This document shows positions 45,778-56,042 of a stretch of DNA of 64,000 nucleotides, one piece after another. The notes under the pieces were generated by a model. It was not told where the DNA came from. It saw nothing but the letters and a program-made list of their open reading frames with translations, and did no database searches. The translations under genes were made by a program, and so were the position numbers. The stretch covers positions 1 through 64,000 of the forward strand of contig JACMOZ010000178.1 of the NCBI GenBank assembly GCA_014377785.1, in the 5' to 3' direction. The first letter of the stretch is position 1, and every line of letters starts with the position of its first letter. The DNA comes from Aeromicrobium sp. (GTDB lineage: Bacteria > Actinomycetota > Actinomycetes > Propionibacteriales > Nocardioidaceae).

Positions 45778-46194
45778 ATGACGAACATGAGCGACGAAGT
45801 CCCCGAGGGTTCCGAGCAGTTCGACCAGCTCCAACCCGATGAAACGCTGAACTATCGTGGCGTCGAAGACGTCCTTGACGAGGGTTATTCGCCCCCCGAG
45901 GCGTGGTCTGCCGCCGAGAGCTTCGGCAGCACGGCCGAGGAGCAGCGGACCGGCGAATCCCTTGACCGGCGCCTCGCCCAGGAAGTGCCCGAGCGTGATC
46001 CCTACAGCGACGAGGGCGACGACGACATCGACGACGGTGAAGTGGGCACTCGTCGGTCCGGCCGGCTGGTCGAACCCAACAGCGGTTCGGGCGAAGACGC
46101 CGAGTCCGAACTGCACGGCACCGATGTGGGCATCGACGGTGCCGCCTCGAGCGCCGAGGAAGCTGCTGTCCACGTCATCGACGAAGAAGACTGA
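45778..46194 (+). CDS. DUF5709 family protein
   Basis: This 138-residue, very acidic protein has the repeated short motifs of DUF5709: DETLNYRGVEDVLDEGYSPPE, split as DETL and VLDEGYSPPE, then GESLDRRLAQEVPE and DEGDDDIDDGEVG-RSGRLV. The family is confined to Actinobacteria and its function is unknown; the protein is probably largely unfolded and cytosolic. ATG 45778 is chosen at the start of the family similarity; the frame is open further upstream, but that DNA is the Rid remnant in another frame. Confidence 0.85.
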   Translation: MTNMSDEVPEGSEQFDQLQPDETLNYRGVEDVLDEGYSPPEAWSAAESFGSTAEEQRTGESLDRRLAQEVPERDPYSDEGDDDIDDGEVGTRRSGRLVEPNSGSGEDAESELHGTDVGIDGAASSAEEAAVHVIDEED

Positions 46195-46206
46195 CGGCCA
46201 TCACTG

Positions 46207-46971
46207 ATGCGCGACATCACCTATCCCTCGGTCATTCTGACGGCAAAATCGCTGTTCAAAGCCTTGGGCATCAAATTCATGACTTCTGGTACGGAGCACA
46301 TTCCGAAGACCGGAGGCGCCATTCTCGCGGCGAATCACATCGGCTATGTCGACTTCATCTTCGACGGTTTTGCTGCCCAGCCAAGCAACCGGCTGGTGCG
46401 TTTCATGGCCAAGAAGGAAGCCTTTGACAACTCGGTCAGCGGCCCGATCATGCGATCGCTCCACCACATCGCGGTTGACCGATCCGCCGGCGAAGCGTCC
46501 TACAACGAGGCTGTCGAGTATGCCCGTGCCGGCGAAATCGTGGGTATTTTCCCGGAGGCGACGATCAGCCGCTCCTTCGAGATCAAAGAACTCAAGACCG
46601 GTGCCGTGCGGATGGCCGCCGAAGCCGGTGTGCCGCTGATTCCGATGGTCACGTGGGGCACCCAGTTGCTCAAGACCAAGGACCACGAATCCGACCTGAG
46701 GGGTCGCGGCAAGACGATTGCCCTGTATGTCGGCAAGCCGCTTGAGGTCACCGGCGAAGATCCGATCGCCGAAACTGAAAAGTTGCATGCCGCCATGGCA
46801 CTCCTGCTCGATCGGGCGATTACCGACTATCCAATCTCACCCGAGGGCCAATGGTGGGCACCGGCCCGCCTCGGCGGCACCGCGCCGACCCCCAAGCAAG
46901 CCAGGAAACTCGACGACGAAGAAAAGGTCGCACGCGCGGCACACAAAGAAGGTCGAAAGGACACACAATGA
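46207..46971 (+). CDS. 1-acyl-sn-glycerol-3-phosphate acyltransferase (PlsC family)
   Basis: This 254-residue protein is predicted to acylate lysophosphatidic acid in membrane lipid synthesis. The catalytic H-x4-D motif is NHIGYVD near residue 43, the phosphate-binding motif is FPEATISRS near 118, and the PLIPMVTWG motif follows. A C-terminal basic tail of about 40 residues is extra. It overlaps the DUF427 gene by four bases. Confidence 0.9.
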   Translation: MRDITYPSVILTAKSLFKALGIKFMTSGTEHIPKTGGAILAANHIGYVDFIFDGFAAQPSNRLVRFMAKKEAFDNSVSGPIMRSLHHIAVDRSAGEASYNEAVEYARAGEIVGIFPEATISRSFEIKELKTGAVRMAAEAGVPLIPMVTWGTQLLKTKDHESDLRGRGKTIALYVGKPLEVTGEDPIAETEKLHAAMALLLDRAITDYPISPEGQWWAPARLGGTAPTPKQARKLDDEEKVARAAHKEGRKDTQ

Positions 46972-47270
46972 AGGCAGTTCTGGGCGACGTCGTCGTCGCC
47001 GATTCACCACAGGAAGACCTCGTCAAGATCGAGGGCAACTGGTATTTCCCGCCGGCAAGCGTCAAGGGCGAACTCCTCGAAAAGAGCGATACTCCTTATC
47101 ACTGTCCCTGGAAGGGCGACTGCCAGTATTTTAATGTCCGCTCCGACACGGGTCTGATCGACGACCTTGCGTGGTCGTATCCAAAGCCGATCCCGGCTTC
47201 TTTCGAACGTGTCGGTCACGACTTCACCGACTATGTCGCTTTCGGCAAGGACATCAAGTTCGTCGACTAG
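46968..47270 (+). CDS. DUF427 family protein
   Basis: This 100-residue protein covers one DUF427 domain (KIEGNWYFPPASV, YHCPWKGDCQYFNV, LAWSYPKPIP). The family is widespread in Actinobacteria and of unknown function; a compact beta fold with a conserved cysteine/tryptophan site is known for it. ATG 46968 is used because of the ATGA overlap with plsC and because similarity begins there. Confidence 0.88.
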   Translation: MKAVLGDVVVADSPQEDLVKIEGNWYFPPASVKGELLEKSDTPYHCPWKGDCQYFNVRSDTGLIDDLAWSYPKPIPASFERVGHDFTDYVAFGKDIKFVD

Positions 47271-47275
47271 GGTGC

Positions 47276-47776
47276 TTAGTCGCCAGCGGTCCCATCGGCC
47301 ATTTCCCGCAACAAGTCGAGATGGCCGTTGTGTCGGGCGGTTTCCTCGATCAGGTGAAGGACCACCCAGCGCACATTGGGGTGAAAATCGGGGAACGGCT
47401 TGGCGGTCTTCTGCTCGAGGTCGAGTGTCTCGATGACTGCATCGGAATCGTTGATCTGCGCACTGTAGGCGGCGATGACCTCGGACAGAGACATCGTGAG
47501 GGCTTCGGTCATCTCGCCGTCGGGATCTTCCTCGGTCCACGGCGCATCGATGTCCTCGCCCAGAACTTTTCGGTGGAGCCAGTCGTGTTCGACCCACCGC
47601 AGGTGGTTGAGCAACGTCACAGGCGTCGTCAGTGGCGACGTCAGGATCGGCGCAGCATGGGCGTCGACATCGCTGAGGCCACGGACCTTGAACAGCGCGG
47701 TTTCGCGCACGTACGTCAACATGCTGAGAAGCGTTGAGCGTTCATCAGGGGCGGATGGCGTATCGGTTCGACTCAT
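47276..47776 (-). CDS. DinB/DUF664 family putative metal-dependent protein
   Basis: This 166-residue protein has the four-helix DinB fold: LNHLRWVEHDWLHRKV with the first metal His, and the C-terminal LIEETARHNGHLDLLREM with paired histidines. Actinobacterial members of this DUF664 type are thought to use mycothiol or similar thiols. The start at 47776 follows the family pattern MSRTDTPSAPDERSTLL; the frame runs much further upstream only because it crosses tsaD. A 16-bp tandem duplication abuts the start codon. Confidence 0.85.
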   Translation of the reverse strand: MSRTDTPSAPDERSTLLSMLTYVRETALFKVRGLSDVDAHAAPILTSPLTTPVTLLNHLRWVEHDWLHRKVLGEDIDAPWTEEDPDGEMTEALTMSLSEVIAAYSAQINDSDAVIETLDLEQKTAKPFPDFHPNVRWVVLHLIEETARHNGHLDLLREMADGTAGD

Positions 47777-47806
47777 ACCAGCACCCTGACATACCAGCAC
47801 CCTGAC
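47775..47806. repeat. Tandem duplication of 16 bp at the dinB/tsaD divergent start
   Basis: ATACCAGCACCCTGAC is repeated exactly at 47775-47790 and 47791-47806. It fills almost the whole 41-base space between the two divergent start codons and duplicates the region just upstream of the DinB-like start, including an out-of-frame second ATG on the minus strand. Confidence 0.8.
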
Positions 47807-47817
47807 ACAATAGAGGC

Positions 47818-48864
47818 GTGACTGAACCCCTGATCCTCGGCATCGAGTCGTCGTGCGACGAAACCGGCGTCGGCATCGTGCGCGGCGCCGAGATGCTAGC
47901 CAACGCCGTGGCGTCGAGTGTCGAAGAACACGTGCGTTTCGGCGGTGTTGTCCCCGAAGTCGCCAGCCGCGCTCACCTCGAAGCCATGGTCCCGACGCTG
48001 GAGCAGGCGTATGAAGAGGCTGGCATCCGGGTCCAGGACGTCGACGCGATCGCGGTGACTTGCGGCCCCGGACTGACGGGCGCACTGCTGGTCGGGATTG
48101 CAGCGGCCAAGGCTCTTGCCCTCGCCCACAACAAGCCGCTTTATGGCATCAACCACCTGGTTGCCCATGTCGCGGTCGACCAACTCGAGCACGGCCGTTT
48201 CACCGAACCGGTCGCAGCGCTGTTGGTCAGCGGCGGTCATACGTCCCTGCTCATGGTCAACGACATCACCGATGATGTGCGCCTCATTGGAGAGACCATC
48301 GACGACGCGGCCGGCGAGGCGTTCGACAAGGTCGCCCGACTGCTCGGGCTGCCTTATCCGGGCGGACCGCACATCGATCGCATCGCCCACGACGGCGACC
48401 CCAAAGCCATTGCCTTCCCGCGCGCACTGACCGGCGGCCGCGACATGGACAAGCACCGTTATGACTTCTCATTCTCCGGGCTCAAGAGTGCTGTTGCGCG
48501 TCACGTCCAGCACGAAGACCGGATGAAACGCGAGATTTCCGTGGCCGATGTCGCCGCGTCGTTTCAGGACGCCGTTTGCGATGTTCTGACCAAAAAGACG
48601 ATGGCCGCCTGCAATGCCGAGGGTGCCAAGACCCTCATCATCGGCGGGGGAGTCGCGGCCAACGGTCGGCTGCGCCACTTCGTCGAGACCGAGGCGCTCA
48701 GGCACGGCATCACCGTACGAGTTCCGCGGCCTGGCCTGTGCACCGACAACGGCGCGATGGTCGCCGCGTTGGGCGCCGAACTCGTACGCCGGGGTCGCAA
48801 ACCGTCAGCGCTTGACCTGCCGGCCGACTCCAGCATGCCCGTGACCCAAGTCTACGCCGCCTGA
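47818..48864 (+). CDS. tsaD: tRNA N6-threonylcarbamoyladenosine synthase subunit TsaD
   Basis: This 348-residue ASKHA protein transfers the threonylcarbamoyl group to tRNA A37. [14 protein letters not shown] is at the N terminus, the metal-binding histidines are in [11 protein letters not shown], and [11 protein letters not shown] is near the C terminus. The start is GTG 47818 with CACAAT 6 bases upstream. With TsaB and TsaE in this window, only TsaC/Sua5 is missing from the t6A set. Confidence 0.97.
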   Translation: MTEPLILGIESSCDETGVGIVRGAEMLANAVASSVEEHVRFGGVVPEVASRAHLEAMVPTLEQAYEEAGIRVQDVDAIAVTCGPGLTGALLVGIAAAKALALAHNKPLYGINHLVAHVAVDQLEHGRFTEPVAALLVSGGHTSLLMVNDITDDVRLIGETIDDAAGEAFDKVARLLGLPYPGGPHIDRIAHDGDPKAIAFPRALTGGRDMDKHRYDFSFSGLKSAVARHVQHEDRMKREISVADVAASFQDAVCDVLTKKTMAACNAEGAKTLIIGGGVAANGRLRHFVETEALRHGITVRVPRPGLCTDNGAMVAALGAELVRRGRKPSALDLPADSSMPVTQVYAA

Positions 48865-48866
48865 CG

Positions 48867-48883
48867 ACCCGCCAGTCGCGGGT
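48867..48883. terminator. Short hairpin between convergent tsaD and membrane-protein genes
   Basis: ACCCGC (48867-48872) pairs with GCGGGT (48878-48883) around CAGTC, 3 bases after the tsaD stop. There is no T tract, so terminator activity is uncertain. Confidence 0.35.
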
Positions 48884-48889
48884 GAGGGG

Positions 48890-49609
48890 TCAGGAGCTCG
48901 GGCCAAGCAACTTGTCGAGGGCTTCGCTCACCAGTTGTGCCTTGCTCACTCCGCGCTCGCTCGCTGCGGCGGCGATGCGGGCATCGAGGGTTGCTTTCAC
49001 TTCGTCATCAGGGTTGGGGCCATCAGGGTGGGGGCTTTCGGCTTTGGGCTGAATGGGGACAAATTTTTGCAATGCTGCGACTGTCACCGTGCCAAGGGTG
49101 TCGAGGATGGCGACAACGCCGAAGATGCGCCAATAGCCGTCACTCATGCCGTTCTGTGTGGCCAGCGAAATGATGATCAGCACGGCGACGACGCCAATGA
49201 TCGAAAGGGTCGCGAGCAACAGCTGTCGGACGATTGGCGGGGAATCGTAGGCGAGGGCGAGCAGGAGTGAAGCTTGGGCGAGCGAAACTGCAACCGTGAT
49301 GCCGATGCCGAAGATGCGCCAGAGGTGGTCGCTGTAGCTGTCGTCCCACGTCATCCAGAGCGCGAGGGCGAACGGGACGAGGGACACGGCCCCGCCGACC
49401 ACTCCGACCAATTGGAACGGTTTATCGGCGGTGGAGAGATAACACAACGCGGCAATGCTGGTGACACCCACGGCGACTGTCGTGAGCAGTATGCGACCTT
49501 CGGTATTGCCGAAGGATCCACCGGCAAGGAGGGCGATGATGCCCAAGAGGGCAGCGATCGAGAACGAGCCGATGACGAGCTTGACGACGAGACTGCGCAA
49601 TTCCTTCAT
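48890..49609 (-). CDS. Unrecognised membrane protein with six helices and a short soluble C-terminal segment
   Basis: This 239-residue protein has about six hydrophobic segments in three pairs. The motif HLWRIFGIGITVAVSL recurs later as GYWRIFGVVAILDTLGTV, suggesting an internal duplication of a two-helix unit. The last 40 residues are soluble and amphipathic (DARIAAAASERGVSKAQLV), resembling the helix-turn-helix part of a ribbon-helix-helix or coiled-coil tail. No family is recognised. ATG 49609 is chosen where the first helix begins; the frame extends upstream into the methyltransferase. Confidence 0.65.
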   Translation of the reverse strand: MKELRSLVVKLVIGSFSIAALLGIIALLAGGSFGNTEGRILLTTVAVGVTSIAALCYLSTADKPFQLVGVVGGAVSLVPFALALWMTWDDSYSDHLWRIFGIGITVAVSLAQASLLLALAYDSPPIVRQLLLATLSIIGVVAVLIIISLATQNGMSDGYWRIFGVVAILDTLGTVTVAALQKFVPIQPKAESPHPDGPNPDDEVKATLDARIAAAASERGVSKAQLVSEALDKLLGPSS

Positions 49610-49754
49610 GGCCTGATCGTCGCGGAGCCCGGACCCCGGTGCAATGGGGCGCGCAGCATCCCGACCCCAAAGTTTGGCCGCTGAGGCACCTGGCACAGAG
49701 GGATTCGGCCGATTACAGGTGCAAAATCGGCCAAATCTCGGTGAGGAGGTGCGG

Positions 49755-50924
49755 TTAGAGGGGATTGACGAGGTAAGCACGGCCCTCGTCCTGAACCCTT
49801 GTCATCACCACGGTCGCGGTCACCGTCCCCTTGAGCTTGAGTTTTTTGATCAACACTTCAGGTATGACGTCGACCCCCCGCTTTTTTATAGTCAGGGTGC
49901 CGATGTCGTGGGCGACGAGTGCCGCTTTCAACGGTTTTTCGCGGAACGGCAATTCGTCGATGACCCGGAATGCGCGGGCGAATGGCGTCGGTACGTGGGC
50001 GGCGCTGCTGACCCAGGCGATCTTCGGATCGATAAGCCAGCCGTCGACCTTCGCCGCGACTGCGGTGACAAGCCCAGCGCGTATGGCGGCGTCATCGGGC
50101 TCATACAAATATGCCCCTGGCGCCTCGACCAAAGAACACTCGTCATCATCGGAAGTCAATGTCGCGCCGGACGGCAGCATCGTTGCTCGCCTCCGCACTG
50201 AGGCAAAGGCCACCCCCCACAAACAGGCCTCGACCAGGTTGCCGTCGACGCTGATCCATTCGGCTTCAACGCCGGCGGGTATGAGCCTGTGGTCGATACC
50301 GGGCATGGTCTTGGAGACGCCGCGGCCACCCAACAAAGACGTGACGAAGTCCCACGACGGTACGCAGTTGGTGGGGTCAAAGATCCGTCCTTTGCCGTCT
50401 CGCCGGGCCGGATCGACGAATGTCGCCTCGTCCGAAGCGATGGCAACAGTCGTGGCGTCTTCGCAGGAAACGGTCCCGGAAAAGCCGAGTGCGGTCAGGT
50501 TGGCCCGTGCGATTGCAGCCCGCACCGGATCGAGTTCGACTCCACGGACCCGCATACCCAGGCGGGCAAAAGCTATAAGGTCCCCGCCGATCCCACAACC
50601 GAGGTCGACGACCGCGGAAGCTCCCGACGAGGAAAGCCGTGCCGCCCGGTGTTCGCTCACAGCGGCGCGCGTCGACTGTTCGAGGGCTTCGGGGGTGAAA
50701 TACATCCGCGCGGCACCGTCGCCGAATTTCGACCTGGCCTTCCCACGCAGATGATTCTGGGTGACGGCCGCGGCGACAAACTCGATGTCGTAGCCCTTGC
50801 GCAACCGGGTGCCGGGGGCAAGGTCGGACTCGATCCCGGCCCGCGAAGCGATCTCGGTGAGCAACGACTGTCCCGCGGGGGAGAGCAATCGCTCAAAGGT
50901 CGCGAGATCCATAGGAGTGACCAT
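49755..50924 (-). CDS. Class I SAM-dependent methyltransferase with THUMP-like C-terminal domain
   Basis: This 389-residue protein belongs to an actinobacterial family of putative nucleic-acid methyltransferases. The SAM motif VVDLGCGIGGDLIAFA is near residue 106, and FVDPARRDGKGRIF near 168 is the catalytic-loop region. The C-terminal third (IGTLTIKKRGVDVIPEVLIK) is the THUMP-like domain. Start could be ATG 50924 or ATG 50912; the upstream one lies inside a 32-base direct repeat. Target unknown, RNA likely. Confidence 0.85.
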   Translation of the reverse strand: MVTPMDLATFERLLSPAGQSLLTEIASRAGIESDLAPGTRLRKGYDIEFVAAAVTQNHLRGKARSKFGDGAARMYFTPEALEQSTRAAVSEHRAARLSSSGASAVVDLGCGIGGDLIAFARLGMRVRGVELDPVRAAIARANLTALGFSGTVSCEDATTVAIASDEATFVDPARRDGKGRIFDPTNCVPSWDFVTSLLGGRGVSKTMPGIDHRLIPAGVEAEWISVDGNLVEACLWGVAFASVRRRATMLPSGATLTSDDDECSLVEAPGAYLYEPDDAAIRAGLVTAVAAKVDGWLIDPKIAWVSSAAHVPTPFARAFRVIDELPFREKPLKAALVAHDIGTLTIKKRGVDVIPEVLIKKLKLKGTVTATVVMTRVQDEGRAYLVNPL

Positions 50925-51004
50925 AGCGAGGAGCGAAGCGACGAGAGCACGCCCGACCCAGGTTTTGTGGTGGTGACCATAGCGAGGAGCGAAGCGACGA
51001 GAGC
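50917..51004. repeat. Two identical 32-base direct repeats at the methyltransferase start
   Basis: The 32-base sequence beginning GTGACCATAGCGAGGAGCG occurs at 50917-50948 and at 50973-51004. Imperfect shorter copies of AGCGAAGCGA and GCGAGCG follow to about 51060. Each long copy includes CCAT, an ATG on the minus strand, so the duplication also duplicates a potential start codon of the methyltransferase gene. Confidence 0.8.
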
Positions 51005-51066
51005 CGGCCGCGTGCGAGCGCCAGCGAGCAAGCGGAGTGAGTCCGAAGCGAAGCGAGGACGCCCGG

Positions 51067-51093
51067 CTAGCACTCTGTTGGGTCGAGTGCCAG
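51067..51093. promoter_or_regulatory. CIRCE-like HrcA operator 1
   Basis: CTAGCACTC-N9-GAGTGCCAG matches the CIRCE consensus TTAGCACTC-N9-GAGTGCTAA in 15 of 18 arm positions. It overlaps the -35 of the groES promoter (TTGGGT 51078-51083, 17 bases, TAGATT 51101-51106). HrcA would repress groESL until heat or misfolded protein titrates GroEL. Confidence 0.8.
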
Positions 51094-51110
51094 AGCGTGC
51101 TAGATTCTGA

Positions 51111-51137
51111 TTAGCACTCTCACCATGAGTCTGCTAA
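51111..51137. promoter_or_regulatory. CIRCE-like HrcA operator 2
   Basis: TTAGCACTC (perfect left arm) -N9- GTCTGCTAA (7 of 9 in the right arm). It covers the predicted transcription start of groES. A further inverted repeat, GTGTGTATG (51140-51148) with CATACACAC (51162-51170), can form a 9-bp hairpin in the leader. Confidence 0.7.
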
Positions 51138-51243
51138 TTGTGTGTATGACCCCCGCGACGGCATACACACCGAAACGTCCAACTTTCATCACTGTGCTTT
51201 GTGAAAACTGCATGGTGAAAACCGTGAAAGGGGAGGTCGACAC

Positions 51244-51537
51244 GTGTCGGTCACCATTACGCCGCTCGAAGATCGAATTGTCATCAAGGCAGTCGAGGCC
51301 GAGCAGACCACCGCATCCGGTCTGGTAATTCCAGACACCGCCAAAGAAAAGCCACAAGAGGGCATCGTCACTGCAGTTGGACCGGGTCGTGTAGACGACA
51401 ACGGCAACCGCGTTCCCCTCGATGTTGCTGTCGGTGACAAGGTCATCTTCAGCAAATACGGCGGCACCGAAGTCAAGTATGACGGCGAGGATCTTCTGAT
51501 CCTTTCCGCACGCGACATCCTCGCTGTCGTTTCCTGA
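51244..51537 (+). CDS. groES: Co-chaperonin GroES
   Basis: This 97-residue protein is the heptameric lid of the chaperonin. It begins [20 protein letters not shown] and has the mobile-loop region [16 protein letters not shown] and the C-terminal [18 protein letters not shown] start with AGGGGAGG as ribosome-binding site. Controlled by two CIRCE-like operators. Confidence 0.97.
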   Translation: MSVTITPLEDRIVIKAVEAEQTTASGLVIPDTAKEKPQEGIVTAVGPGRVDDNGNRVPLDVAVGDKVIFSKYGGTEVKYDGEDLLILSARDILAVVS

Positions 51538-51544
51538 TCTGTCT

Positions 51545-51574
51545 CCTGGGCCCGGCCAATTCGCGGGGCCCAGG
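51545..51574 (+). other. Hairpin between groES and groEL
   Basis: CCTGGGCCC (51545-51553) pairs perfectly with GGGCCCAGG (51566-51574) around 12 bases. Lying 8 bases after groES without a T tract, it may stabilise the groES message or partly attenuate readthrough into groEL. Confidence 0.5.
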
Positions 51575-51607
51575 GACACAGTTCCCCATTGTTCCTGCGC
51601 CTTTTGA

Positions 51608-53245
<1,638 letters not shown>

Positions 53246-53276
53246 TAAAGCGGCAACTGATTGAGCTGTAAGCCTG

Positions 53277-53313
53277 AAAATCCCGTCTCTGCCTTGCGCT
53301 GAGGCGGGATTTT
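53277..53313 (+). terminator. Terminator after groEL
   Basis: AAAATCCCGTCTC (53277-53289) pairs with GAGGCGGGATTTT (53301-53313), 13 bp with one G-U and an 11-base loop. The stem ends in TTTT followed by CTGTTG, a good intrinsic terminator for groESL. Confidence 0.8.
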
Positions 53314-53352
53314 CTGTTGCCCGGAGGCGGTGGCGGGGCGTAGCGTCGCTCT

Positions 53353-53394
53353 ATGAAATTCGAGCTCGTCGAGAGCCCGGAGGCGCACGTCTGA
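53353..53394 (+). CDS. 13-codon leaderless-type ORF upstream of guaB
   Basis: ATG 53353 is preceded by TAGCGT 6 bases upstream (53341-53346), the same spacing as at guaB and many other starts here. It encodes MKFELVESPEAHV and stops at 53392-53394, 30 bases before guaB. It may be a leader peptide or the stub of a deleted gene. Very short ORFs arise by chance, so confidence is low. Confidence 0.2.
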   Translation: MKFELVESPEAHV

Positions 53395-53415
53395 CGACGG
53401 TGCCCAGACCGGTAA

Positions 53416-54942
<1,527 letters not shown>

Positions 54943-54965
54943 CTCCGGGCCCTTAGCCTCGTGGG

Positions 54966-55832
54966 GTGACCATCCGCAATGTCGCCGTCTTCATCGACGC
55001 CGAGAACCTGTTTAAGGGCTACGGCAAGCTTGAGATCCCGGAAATGTCGATGGCGGACATTCTCCAACAACTCGAGGATGCGGTGTCCCGTGAGGCCGGG
55101 GCCGGCAGTATCGCTGTCTCGCGCGCGTTTGCCGATTGGAACACGCTTGGGCTCGAGGACTATCGCAGGGACGTCGAGCGTAGCGGCGTGGAGACCGTGC
55201 AGGTCTTCTCGGCCGGCATTGCCCCCAAGAACGCCGCCGACATCGTGCTTGTCGTCGACTGCCTGAGGTCTGCGAGCGACCTCGAGCAACTCGAAGTCTT
55301 CATCATCGTGTCCGGTGACGGCGACTTCGTCCCCCTCGTTCGGCGGCTGCACGAGCTCAACAAGTACGTCGTGGGGGCGATGCTTGCCGATCGCGGAGTC
55401 AACTCGTTGCTGGAGCATGAGGTGGACCAGTATGTGGAGCTCAAGGTGGCTTCGATGCCACCGCTGGCGGCACTCCGCCCCGTCTTCTCTGCCGGCGGCC
55501 AGTCGGGGCCTCTCAAGGCCAAAAGCACTGCCAAGAAGGCGACGAAGAAGGTTGCGAAGAGAGCGACGAAAAGCCAGGAGCCGGCAACCAAGAAGGCACC
55601 AGCCGCTGCGCCTCAGCTGAGCAAGTCGTCCGGCCAGCCGAACTGGCACGCGATGGCCAAGGGCATTTCTGTCCTACACGCTGGTCCGGCGACGTCGCCA
55701 GCCGATTACAAGGCCGTCATCAAAGCTGTGCTCGCAGATCGCAAGGCCCGCAGCTTCTGCGACCAGTTGGCAATCACGGAGGTACGCTCCCCATCCTGGC
55801 GATGGCGATCAAAGCTGCGGCCCCGCGGTTGA
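54966..55832 (+). CDS. NYN-domain (PIN-like) putative RNase, C terminus disrupted
   Basis: Residues 1-165 are an NYN/LabA-type PIN-like nuclease domain: VAVFIDAENLF with the first Asp, AADIVLVVDCL, and VSGDGDFVPLVRRLHE with the third and fourth acidic residues. A Lys/Ala-rich linker (about 178-215) resembling the L4 tail follows, then the start of a helical domain (NWHAMAKGISVLHAG) that looks like an OST-HTH/LOTUS RNA-binding domain. The frame leaves this domain near 55780 and stops at 55832, while the domain continues in other frames to 56015. The GTG start has TAGCCT 6 bases upstream. Confidence 0.8.
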   Translation: MTIRNVAVFIDAENLFKGYGKLEIPEMSMADILQQLEDAVSREAGAGSIAVSRAFADWNTLGLEDYRRDVERSGVETVQVFSAGIAPKNAADIVLVVDCLRSASDLEQLEVFIIVSGDGDFVPLVRRLHELNKYVVGAMLADRGVNSLLEHEVDQYVELKVASMPPLAALRPVFSAGGQSGPLKAKSTAKKATKKVAKRATKSQEPATKKAPAAAPQLSKSSGQPNWHAMAKGISVLHAGPATSPADYKAVIKAVLADRKARSFCDQLAITEVRSPSWRWRSKLRPRG

Positions 55833-56015
55833 GCCCCTCCGATGCGCGTGTGAGCACGCTGTCGCGGGCGCTCAGGTTTGCCCTGGCAGGCACGCAGTAC
55901 GGCCCTGGCCCGGGAGAGCGACGACGCCCAGCCCGTGCTCGTCCGTCGTAGGGGCGATCCGTCAGGCATCCTGCCCGATCTCTCACTCGACGACATCGAA
56001 CGAGGCGTCCAGTAA
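55781..56015 (+). pseudogene. Frame-shifted remainder of the NYN protein's C-terminal domain
   Basis: From about 55781 the domain continues in the +2 frame (GTLPILAMAIKAAAPRLSPS, then VSTLSRALRFALAGTQYG) to about 55900, and then returns to the original frame (ARESDDAQPVLVRRRGDP ... DLSLDDIERGVQ), ending at TAA 56013-56015. Two compensating indels would restore a 349-codon gene ending 27 bases before guaB3. This is either decay or two sequencing errors. Confidence 0.55.
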
Positions 56016-56042
56016 GTCCGACAGCCCCACTAGACTGTTGCC

